A stretch of DNA of 64,000 nucleotides from Dermatemys mawii (taxonomy: Eukaryota > Chordata > Testudines > Dermatemydidae), in contig ML677341.1 of the NCBI GenBank assembly GCA_007922305.1, positions 66,544,409 to 66,608,408 of the forward strand. Direction: 5' to 3'. This document shows positions 55,821 through 64,000 of the stretch, piece by piece. The position numbers and the translations under genes were made by a program. How positions within the stretch are numbered: position 1 is the stretch's first letter; every line of letters begins with the position of its first letter. The notes beneath the pieces were generated by a model, which was given only the letters and a program-made list of their open reading frames with translations, did not search any database and was not told the DNA's origin.

Positions 55821-56317
55821 TCAAAGCAGACAGTGGTCCAGAGACATGTAGCATTTTCTAGGAGCGACTGCCTGCCTGTTGTATCTCCCTGATCCTGCAG
55901 AATCAGAAAGTGAGTCCCCCTTATTAGCAGTGGGTGTAAGATATATTACAAGATTGCTCATTCACTTCATGTGTAGCTATTTTTAAAACAAGGAAACACC
56001 TAACAGCTTGTTATTTTATGGGATCTGAGCTTCTCCCAAAGTCTTTTGATAGAAGAATACAGCATGGTACGGGTTTTCATTTTGTGCAGTGATGTTACAG
56101 AGCTCCATTTGGAAGCAGACCACAACAGCAAAATGCAGTATAATTTAGATGATATTTCAAAGGAAATGTGACCATACACTTTTTCTGTGCATGAGTACCA
56201 GGGTGGTCCTCCCAAGAGGTCCTGGACAATTCTGACCAACATGTATCCAGCTCAGAACTGATGTGCTACCTGTAAGTCAGGACTCCAGACGTAAGGATGG
56301 TTCAAACTGGACTGTGG
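55821..56317. other. no feature recognised
   Basis: Non-coding spacer. Confidence 0.4.
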
Positions 56318-56325
56318 GGCTAACA

Positions 56326-56573
56326 CAGTGTCTTCAAACTGGGGTGCGCAAGCCCACCCCAGGGGGTGCATGAGACCCCGGCGTCACCACTGAGCCCACC
56401 TGGGAGACCGCCGAACTCCCAGAAGGACTATTTTAGTCCCACTGAAACACCACCATGGAAAGCGGAAGCTTCCACTTTCTGCGGCGGCATTTCGGTGGAC
56501 CTACACCCCGGGGGCCGCAAGACATTCTCCTCCGCAGAAAGGGGCCGTGGGGGAAAAAGTTTGAAGACCCCTG
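56326..56573. mobile_element. hAT-type MITE (tcttcaaac ends), 248 bp
   Basis: The ends 'cagtgtcttcaaact' and, inverted, 'caggggtcttcaaact' match with a one-base gap. The flanks 56318-56325 (ggctaaca) and 56574-56581 (gtctaact) match at 6 of 8. The interior 'agcttccactttctgcggcg' 'gcatttcggtgg' matches the element at 25960-26193. Confidence 0.8.
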
Positions 56574-56581
56574 GTCTAACT

Positions 56582-57319
56582 TGTCATTTCTTTTTGAAGC
56601 ACTACCTTATCTTCTCTCTCCTTCACATGCATGTAGCCTATTCTCTCATCCCTTTTTCAGCCTATCATCCCTAGTAAGCAGCTCTCTTGAGTAAGAAGCC
56701 ATTTTTAAGAAAACCATCTGAGTAGGTGTAAAACTACACAATGCTGCAGTGTGTGAATATAACAAACACTAAATTGGTAAGTGGTACTTCCTCATTCAGA
56801 GACAAAGATTAGCCAGTCAAAACGGATTATTCCTTTTTGCTTTAGTATAGGGATTTTGCCTGTACTCCATTCAAACTTTCTACGAGAAGCACCTGCTAAA
56901 GCATTACAGTGATGCTATACTGCATGTAGCCATGTGTTGTCAGATGTGAAATTCATTATTTAGTTACTACATTAAAATACAAAAACCTCACAGCAATAGA
57001 GAAATAAGATGTTGGAGTTCCCCACTGGCCCCGACTGTGAGGTGAGGGTAGGAGGACATACCATCCTCCCTGGGAAGGTTCATGGTGCCTGTCAACAAAA
57101 GGGGCTCCCGAGGGTCAATCTAACAAACTCTGGGATTAGCCAAACAGGTAACATGACATGCCTCATAAAAGGAAGTATGGGGAGGAAACTGGTTGTACAA
57201 ACCCTATCACAAGCCCAGACATGTGTCTCCATTCTCATTGGCCCCATGTATTCACAATGTCTTCTGCACACTTAGCTACCTATCTTAGCTTCTCAGGTGG
57301 CACCCATTATCATAGTAGC
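56582..57319. other. no feature recognised
   Basis: Non-coding DNA without identified repeats. Confidence 0.4.
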
Positions 57320-57525
57320 AGAGCACCTTACAGTTTTTGTATTTAGCCTCACAATACCTGTATGAGGACAAACAGTAGTATTATCCCCATTTACAGATGG
57401 AAAACAGAGGCACAAAGAGAATAAGTGACTTGCCCCAGGTTACAGGAAGGTTGAGGCAAAGCAGAAAACTCACTCCAGATCTCCCAGGTTCCCATATCTA
57501 ACAGCACTTAAACAGAACATATCTT
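57320..57525 (-). repeat. MIR-type SINE
   Basis: 'tagtattatccccatttaca' 'gatggaaaacagaggcacaa' 'agagaataagtgacttgccc' 'caggttacag' is a clear inverse MIR core, extending to the head near 57510. Confidence 0.85.
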
Positions 57526-59356
57526 TCTGTGAAGTGTAACCATTCATGTGTTCTATACTTCTAGTCTTCTCCTGATTTTTCTTCCATTTATCTCAGTCAT
57601 TCTCTGTCATTTGGTCTCCTCAAATGTCCACAGAAATCACTCCAGCTGCCATTGCTTTAGGATGCTTTAAAAGAATCAATCTGTTTTGGACAACAACTCA
57701 GTGACATTAAAATGACTCGAGATAACTTGTTCTCTTTCGATTATCGTTCTTTTCTCTCAAACACACACATTTCTACCCTTATTACAGTGTTTTATTGCAT
57801 TAGCAACTACTACTGTACCTTGAGCTATTTCTGAAACACAATTTAAAGAGGTCATTCAATCCAGGGATGTTTTAGTGCCTGGGAAATAAATCCCATTTTG
57901 TTTCCTCTTACAGTAATGTTTTAATTTTATTTTTAATGTATGCAAGACAAACAGAAAAATGAACAGTTACATGGGAATCAGAGCAGATCAAATATTATAG
58001 AAGGTAAAATGAAAAGAAAACAGTATTACAATTTAGAAGTATAGATAAATGCTTCAGCATATCTCAACCATCTCTAAAAAATTAGTCTCTTGATTTACCA
58101 TTGAACTAAGGGCCAGGATATTTATTTATGCACCCAATCATTTATAGAAGCTCTTTTTGCTGGTGATGATCCAGTCTGTTTCAATAGGTTCAGAATTCAT
58201 GAAGGTGTAATGTAAGTGTTGTTGCATAAATTTAGGATAAACCTTTTGCTCACCATAGACATTGTCTTCTGTACATTTAAGTCACTGCCAAATAGTTGGT
58301 CCCATTGGCCAATTCTTAAAATGTACAATAAAAGATTAAAGACAGAGTCAATTACTAACTTGGAATATATGAAATGGTGGATCAATGCCCAAAATTGGCA
58401 GCTCCAAAAACAACATTTTGAATGGGGGCTAGAGACACCTTAAATCTAGATTTGGATTTATTTTGTTCAAATCAGAAGGAAAATAGTGAAGCACCTACAG
58501 CACAAACCACTGCATTTGCTTGGAAGTGTTGCAAATATGGGCGTCAAAGAGGCATCCTTCAGTATTTTTTATCTTTTGTCCGCTTCAGAGATAAAATAGC
58601 TACAACTTCAGAAAACACTGACTTTGTTTATCATATGGAGACCGGATCATGTCATTTAGTGGTGATTATTACTGCCAAATTCTCTGTAGTGTGATACAAA
58701 ATGAAATCTTTCCTATGTAATAATCACCTATCTTCTTGATTTCCTTATCTCATATACTATGTTTTAGTCTTGGTTTTGATGGTTTAATCCCTCTTCCTTT
58801 TTGTAGACGGTCAGATGAAGTACCCAGTCCCTGCCTCTGAATCACCTTTTCTGAACCTGGAGAGTATTTTCATAGCCTTTTGTTCAGAGCCAGTATTGAA
58901 TTTTCAGACTAGTTGCAGCATACCTAGGTGCGTAGGGAAGCTGAAATTTTGGGGGGCCCTGGGTCTTAGTGTCCACCTTCCCACCTCTTCTTCTAATCTG
59001 ACCCTTCCTGCAGGCTCTCACACAGCTGGCTGCTGCAGCCTGGTGAATCTTCCTCTGGAGGGGATCTACTAGTTAAAAGTGAAAAAGCCTTCCAGCCTGC
59101 CAGACCTATAGCACAAGTGTGAAACTGTTAAAGAGCCATTCAAGTGGTAATGAGGCCATTTAACAGGCATTTGCCAACCCTCAGATATATACTGTCAGTT
59201 TCTGAATTTACTGACAAAAACAGTTGTACATTACTGTAATATTTACTCAAAACATGCTAGTCTACTGGACCTTAGTTTAAAATTTGCTTTAAAGCATTTC
59301 ATTAGTGTCGTGCTGAAGATTATAAAATCAAATCTCTAAAAAATTCTTGCATAGAT
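57526..59356. other. no feature recognised; possible GC-rich repeat at 58925-59075
   Basis: Mostly AT-rich. ORFs of 75 and 90 codons at 58216 and 58422 have no identifiable domain. The segment at 58925-59075 ('gaaattttggggggccctgg') looks like a MITE interior, but its ends were not found. Confidence 0.35.
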
Positions 59357-59400
59357 TTTTAGATGCCCTTCTGGTTTGACCCAGTATGGCAATTCTTATG
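59357..59400 (+). repeat. CR1 LINE 3' tip
   Basis: 'agatgcccttctggtttgac' 'ccagtatggcaattcttatg' is the last ~40 bases of CR1 in sense orientation. Confidence 0.75.
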
Positions 59401-59811
59401 GCCCAGGCTCTGCCCAACAGCCTGTCCCTGGACCCAGCTTTCAGCACTGCCATTAGTGCAGTCCTCACTCTACATCTGGCTCTGACTCTTGTACCTCTTT
59501 TCAGTCCCCAGGTCTGACCCTCTAGAACCCAGAGCCTGATCTAGCAAACGTGAACCTCCTCTGCCAACAGTAAAACCTGATTATGTTTAACTGCTCTAAT
59601 GACTTCAATGGAATATGCTTTTTAAAACAGAAGAAGGGAAACACGGGGGAATTGACAAGAACAGCAGTGAAGGTGATACATATTCAGCCAGACTCAGCCC
59701 CTCCCAATACCATGGTTGTTATAGACAAGGAGCAAAATAATAGATTAGAAGTCTAGCTGACCACTCAGGTAGTATTGGGTGGGCATCAAGATTTCCGAAC
59801 GTGAGGATAAT
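59401..59811. other. no feature recognised
   Basis: Non-coding spacer. Confidence 0.4.
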
Positions 59812-59880
59812 ATAGATAAAATCCTGGCCCTACTGAAGTCAATGGGAGTTTTGCCACTGATTTAAATGTTGCCAAAATGT
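59812..59880. repeat. short palindromic repeat, type E
   Basis: 'ataaaatcctggccctactg' 'aagtcaatgggagttttgcc' with a weaker inverse arm 'actgatttaaatg'. Confidence 0.5.
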
Positions 59881-59913
59881 CATCCTCTGTGTGGGGATGT
59901 GGGTCGTTTAGCC

Positions 59914-60043
59914 AGGGGTGCTGGTAGAAATTTTGGGGGTACTGAGAGCCACTGAATCAAATTGTAAATCCTGTATGTAATGGAATCCACTCCAAGCCCA
60001 GGAGTGTGGCAGCACCCCCAGTAGCCCTAGTTCCAGCATCTAT
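59914..60043. mobile_element. short MITE ('ggggtgctgg' type)
   Basis: Left 'aggggtgctggtagaaattt' and right 'agccctagttccagcatct' are weak inverted ends. The interior 'gtactgagagccactgaatc' 'aaattgtaaatcctgtatgt' and 'gcagcacccccagtag' recall a turtle hAT-type repeat. No target duplication found. Confidence 0.55.
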
Positions 60044-60527
60044 CCATATAGTTTTTGCACACGGTATTTCAGCGCCAGTATAAAAGTAAAGCCCTGGCGC
60101 ACAAAGGAAAAAGGCTTTTCGAATAGCCTCTAATATTCAAAAGAATTAGATAACAAATGTAAAGGACCCACCTACTCTCTTTCTGCTGGAAGAACATTTT
60201 GTGTAATAAATCAGAGGAGCACTGCATTACTCTAAAGCTAAAAATGGACCGGAGTCAGGAGGAGGCAAGGGGCTCTGAATACAGATTTCAGAATTTCACT
60301 TGATCAGCTCAGCATTCGGTCTGATTCAAAGCTTCCTCATGAATGCTGCTATAAATGAGGAGGGAGAGGCTCGTGGGGTGATTACAGTCAAAGCTGGCTC
60401 TTATGCCTTTTTTCCTTTGACTTTACTTTTTTCACAGTTTGATCCTGGCTGAATAAGCATCTAGAGAAGATATTTACTGTCATCTTTTATGCTTTCCAAG
60501 GCCTCAGACAATTGGTAAGAGGGAACA
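60044..60527. other. no feature recognised
   Basis: Non-coding spacer with a small possible hairpin 'gcgccagtat ... ctggcgc' at 60072-60100. Confidence 0.4.
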
Positions 60528-60728
60528 TAGAATAATAGAATATCAGGGTTGGAAGAGGCCTCAGGAGGTCATCTTCTCCAATTACCTGCTCAAAACAAGA
60601 CCAATCCCCAATTAAATCATCCAACAGTTTTGACTCATATCCCTAAATAGCCCCCCGTCAACGACTGAGCTCTCAACCCTGGATTTAGCAGGCCAATGCT
60701 CCAAACACTGAACTATCCCTCTCCCAAG
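60528..60728 (-). repeat. tRNA-derived SINE with CR1-like tail (Cry-type)
   Basis: Read on the minus strand, the head is 'gagggatagttcagtgtttg' (A-box-like, tagttcagtgt) near 60701-60720, followed by 'gagcattggcctgctaaatc' and a B-box-like 'gggttgagagctcagtc'. The tail is 'gacctcctgaggcctcttcc' 'aaccctgatattctattatt', almost identical to the CR1 3' end. This two-part build is the hallmark of tortoise Pol III/Cry SINEs, which use CR1 machinery. About 200 bp, close to full length. The Pol III boxes are degraded. Confidence 0.85.
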
Positions 60729-60729
60729 G

Positions 60730-61616
60730 GCTGTGGGAGAGAGGCTTGGCAGAATGGCTAGATGCAATATAATCTCCCTGCAATTTAGTGGAGTGAGATC
60801 AAGCAGCTTTCTTTTGGTGCTGGCTGCCTTGCATACAAAGCTTTTAAAAAGCACATCCCACTAGCCATAAAAAGGGCTCAGAAGTGTCACTGTCAGCACT
60901 CATAGCCTTTCTGCTTCAGGAATACACTCTTCATTAGGACTGTGTATTTGAAGCCTGCAGATATCTGTATAATGCCACAAACACTATTATTCACATAAAC
61001 TTGGATAAAGCAACATAATTCAACATTTGCCATTGAAAAAGCCTGTGGAAAAATGTAAACACAAAAGGATCCATTTTGGGAACCAGAAGTCACAAGATTT
61101 TGCCTTGCAGTATTCTGGCCATCCAGGAAAGCAGCTTTGGTGCAATGGCCAGATCTTGTGTTACTTTGGTGTCACAAATGACTCTTGGAGACATTAAAAA
61201 GTCAGATTTGTTACATCATGGGAGCTAATAGAACAACAGATGTAGACTGAGTTTGTGGGGAACTGTGGCACTGCATGGGTTTTGGTCATGAGTTCTGGCA
61301 ATTCCCAGTCCCACACAATTACCATAATCCATGTGATGGAGTAACACTTTACCAACATGAACATGGAGTGGGCTTTTAAATACAGCCTTATTTGTTACAT
61401 TCCTGATTTTTAAGGTAGCTTGACATATTTAAATCTTTCACTTACCATACCTTGCATAACTCTCCCCTCCCCCTTCCCAGAAAATAGCAAAGCTCAGAAT
61501 TGCTATCTGTCCTGTGAACTATATGGGGAAATCAAAAGGAGCTCTCTCAGTGAGAACATCTCTAAAATTATGAGTGCTTTTTTTAAAAAAAAAAAAAAGC
61601 TGATAATGAAATTAAT
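60730..61616. other. no feature recognised; A-run at 61586-61599
   Basis: AT-rich non-coding DNA. Confidence 0.4.
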
Positions 61617-61700
61617 AGACTCCATAGACTTTTAAGGCCAAAAGGGACCATTATGATCATGTAGTCTGATCTGCATATCACAGGTCAAAGAACCTCATGA
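61617..61700 (-). repeat. CR1-family 3' end
   Basis: 'gactccatagacttttaagg' 'ccaaaagggaccattatgat' 'catgtagtctgatctgcata' is the inverse of the older CR1-type 3' end, close to that at 54403. Confidence 0.8.
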
Positions 61701-61889
61701 CAACTCTTTTCTTGGTTAATTAGTTTCATGTCTGCTAGGTGCCAACACTCAGTATTATTAATGAATACTCCAAAGTAAAAAACTGTCTGCCATTTTGCTT
61801 TAGAGCTGGGTTTTTCTCATCTTAAACAGGAAAAGTTGCATTACACAGTATACTTCTTCAGCTTACACAGTCAATAAGAAAATAAGCTC

Positions 61890-62007
61890 TAAAGCCCTCA
61901 ATCCAGCAAGGTACTTAAGCATGTGAGTAATCTCATTGACCTCACTGGGGATACTCACGTGCTTAAAGTTAGGGACATTCACAAGTGCTTTGGTGAATCA
62001 GACCCCA
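61890..62007. repeat. short palindromic repeat, type A
   Basis: Left arm 'caatccagcaaggtacttaa' 'gcatgtgagtaatctcattg' and right arm 'gggatactcacgtgcttaaa' ... 'gtgctttggtgaatcagacc' are imperfect inverse copies around 'cattgacctcactg'. Confidence 0.7.
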
Positions 62008-62722
62008 AGGAAGGGCAGCCATGTTGTCTCCCTCTTCCTCTGCTTATGGCTGTGATAGTTGTACGTATGCAGACAGGTTTTCCCCCAACCCCCACAACTT
62101 CAGTAAGTTAGTTCTAATTAACAATCATTCTAATACTACTAAGGAACTGATTCCCTTTTTATTGACCACATCAACGACTTCTTGTGCCTCTTCCCCATTT
62201 TATAAAACCAGCTCTCAGAGACAAATGTATTAGCTATTGCATTGCATTAAAATTGTGCTAGTTATTGTGTTGGTCACAAATCGATCCCAAATTTTACCTT
62301 CAACACAAACCGCACCTACCAGCTAAAACGTAGCCAGTGGATTTTCTCTCACTGGTATCTTTAATCTTCCCTTTCCACCTCTTCCATTCTTCCTTCCTAG
62401 ACTTCATTATAATTGAATATAACATTGACATTTTCTCAGCACTGTTTTCTGTCAGGTGCCCTAATGAGGTTTCTAAACAATGGTAATATCTTGACCGAAG
62501 AATAGCATTTCCTTTCTAGCTGGTTACCACTGTGCCACTTGCTTCAGGCCAAACAAAATTAACACTATACCATATAATCTACCTCTGGACGGACTAGTAC
62601 AGCATCGGTTAACACTAATGCAAGGGGCTGGTGATGGAAACATCACACTCTGATTTTATTTATTTAGAATAAATAGAGTGTTTACCCATTTAGGCACACA
62701 CAGTGTAATTTATAATATAAAT
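62008..62722. other. no feature recognised
   Basis: Non-coding spacer before the terminal hAT element. Confidence 0.4.
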
Positions 62723-63059
62723 TAGGGCTGTCAAGCAATTAAAAAAATGAATCGTGATTAACTGCACTGTTTAATAGAAAATCATTTATTTAAATATTTT
62801 TGGATGTTTTCTACTTTTTCCATTATATTGATTTCAATTACAACACAGAAAGTTTGCAGTGTTCACTTTATATTTTTAATTACAATATTTGCACTGTAAA
62901 AAAGAAATAGTATATTTCAATTCACCTAATACAAGTACTGTAGTGCAATCTCTTTATCATGAAAGTTAAACTTGCAAATTGAGCATTATGTACAAAAAAT
63001 TACTGCATTCAAAAATAAAACAAACAAACAATGTAAAACTTTAGCGCCTACAAGTCCAC

Positions 63060-63720
63060 TTAATCCTATTTCAGCCACTTGCTCAGACAAACAAGTTTGG
63101 TTACAATTTGCAGGAGATAATGCTGCCCACTTCTTATTTACAATGTCACCTGAAAGTGAGAACAGGCTTTAACATGGCACTGTTGTAGCTGGTATCACAA
63201 GATATTTACTTGCCAGATGATCTAAAGATTCATATGTCCCTTCACGCTTAAACCGTTATTCCAGTGGGCATGCATCTTCTGATGATGGGTTCTGTTTGAT
63301 AACGATACAAAGCAGAGCAGACCAACGCACGTTCATTTTCATCATCTGAGTCAGATGCCACCAGGGATGGTTGATTTGGGGGGCAGGGGGGAGTGGTCTG
63401 GGTTCTGTAGTTTCCACATCTGAGTGTTGCTCTTTTTAAGACATCTGAAAGCATTCTCCATACCTCGTCCCTCTCAGATTTTGGAAGGCACTTCAGATTC
63501 TTTAACCTTGGGTTGATTGCTATATCTATCTGCAGAAATCTCACATTAATACTCTTTGCATTTTGTCAAATCTGCTGTGAAAGTATTCCTAAAATGAACA
63601 TGCGCTGGGCCATCATCCAAGACTGCTATAACATGAAATATATGGCAGAATATGGGTAAAACAGAACAGGAGACATACGATTCTCCCCCAAGGAGTTCAG
63701 TCATAAATTTAACTAACAAG
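63060..63720 (-). pseudogene. hAT transposase C-terminal half, degenerate
   Basis: On the minus strand the reading order matches hAT transposases. It starts with a segment near 63700-63600 (ELLGG.SYVSCSVLP), then the open stretch 63544-63248 with LKNLKCLPKSERDEVW (family pattern DPR.K.L.FL), an acidic linker with DSDDENE, and finally the dimerisation region around 63110-63240 with SLFSLSGDIVNKK (family pattern ERxFSxxG). The BED zinc finger and the first catalytic residues lie upstream of what is present. A TAA at 63169-63171 and frame changes disable it. hAT transposases act in the nucleus, cutting and rejoining their element's ends. Confidence 0.8.
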
Positions 63721-63730
63721 CATTATCAGC

Positions 63731-63946
63731 ATGGAAGCATATCCTCTGGAATGGTGGCCGAAGCATAAAGGGGCATATGAATGTTTAGCATATCTGGCAT
63801 GTAAATACCTTACAACTCTGGCTACAAATATGTCATGCGAACACCTGTTCTCACTTTCAGGTGACATGGTAAATAAGCAGTCAACACTACCTCCCATAAA
63901 TGTAAACAAATTTGTTTGTCTTAGCGATTGTCTGAACAAGAAGTAG
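63731..63946 (+). pseudogene. second copy of the hAT dimerisation domain, opposite strand
   Basis: The plus-strand frame stays open for 71 codons and ends at a natural stop. It contains PLEWWPKHKG, ACKYLTTLAT, EHLFSLSGD and VNKFVCLSDCLNKK, the full C-terminal hAT dimerisation signature (PLxWW, ExxFSxxG). The arginine usual after the glutamate is histidine here. It points away from, and mirrors, the degraded version at 63060-63240, so the element holds two dimerisation domains in opposite directions. It lacks the upstream catalytic part. Confidence 0.85.
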
Positions 63947-64000
63947 GACTGAGTGGACTTGTAGACTCAAAAGTTTTACATTGTTTTGTTTTTGAGTGCA

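Larger units (their letters stand above)
62723..64000. mobile_element. hAT element with inverted duplicated transposase 3' end (runs off the window)
   Basis: Starts at the terminus 'tagggctgtcaagcaatt', the inverse of the end at 29288. The stretch 62990-63180 is the inverse of 63810-64000: 'cctgttctcactttcaggtg' 'acat', 'aaacaaatttgtttgtctta' and 'gtggacttgtag' all recur in mirrored order. Both arms encode the same hAT dimerisation domain, one reading left and one right, around a ~550-bp centre read on the minus strand. The right terminus is outside the window. It is a defective derivative whose two ends both come from the 3' end of the parent element. Confidence 0.85.

Noticed and set aside
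58216..58694. Two overlapping plus-strand frames of 75 and 90 codons
   Set aside because: They looked gene-like in length and low repeat content, but I could not match them to any family and saw no gene context.
60660..60720. tRNA-like A and B boxes on the minus strand
   Set aside because: They belong to the head of a SINE fused to a CR1 tail, with no acceptor stem, so this is not a tRNA gene.

Overview
This window looks like nuclear DNA of a turtle, most likely a cryptodire. The assignment rests on its interspersed repeats. There are many CR1 LINE fragments carrying the turtle-type 3' end, a tRNA-derived SINE whose tail matches the CR1 3' end (the arrangement known from tortoise Pol III/Cry SINEs), old MIR-type SINEs, and many hAT-type non-autonomous DNA transposons. 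Family names come from memory of consensus sequences, so the clade call is strong but not proven, and the species cannot be read. Host DNA is AT-rich. GC-rich patches coincide with DNA-transposon interiors, or in one case (about 41.7-42.4 kb) with unclassified sequence.

I recognise no host protein-coding exon, tRNA, rRNA, CRISPR array or bacterial-style operon. The window is gene-free DNA, either intergenic or inside a large intron. The only recognisable coding remnants belong to transposons: reverse transcriptase pieces of CR1 on the minus strand (48.8-50.6 kb), and hAT transposase pieces at the right edge (63.1-63.95 kb) on both strands.

Layout. 0-9 kb: quiet DNA with an L2-like tail, a MIR, short palindromic repeats and a MITE. 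9-16 kb: a small hAT MITE, the first copy of a long unclassified repeat carrying a Harbinger-like MITE with a CR1 scrap inside it, a CR1 tail and another Harbinger-like MITE. 16-19 kb: quiet. 19-26 kb: a dense block with a hAT MITE, a solo LTR with a perfect 5-bp target duplication and a hAT MITE inside it, a 1-kb CR1 and two more hAT-type elements. 26-37 kb: scattered L2-like, MIR, hAT and palindromic repeats. 37-38 kb: a pair of ~155-bp inverted arms. 41-44.3 kb: a MITE inside a MITE, a CR1 tail followed by a hammerhead-like repeat, and a CR1 split by a fully palindromic hAT element. 47.4-51 kb: an LTR inside a (TA)n tract, a Tigger-like MITE and a CR1 inside an older CR1. 51.6-53.4 kb: the second copy of the long repeat, hit by three different MITEs. 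54-64 kb: a 714-bp hAT element with ten alternating TTTAAA modules, more hAT, MIR, SINE and CR1 pieces, and finally a large hAT element running off the window.

Nothing here acts as a pathway. The content worth reading is the layered insertion history: clear target-site duplications (3-bp, 5-bp and 8-bp), two cases where an empty site is present elsewhere in the same window, and several structures built from inverted repeats. I did not find a convincing new biological system. The most unusual items are the inverted hAT element at the right edge, the hammerhead-like core at 43.03 kb, the inverted arms at 37 kb and the alternating array at 55 kb.
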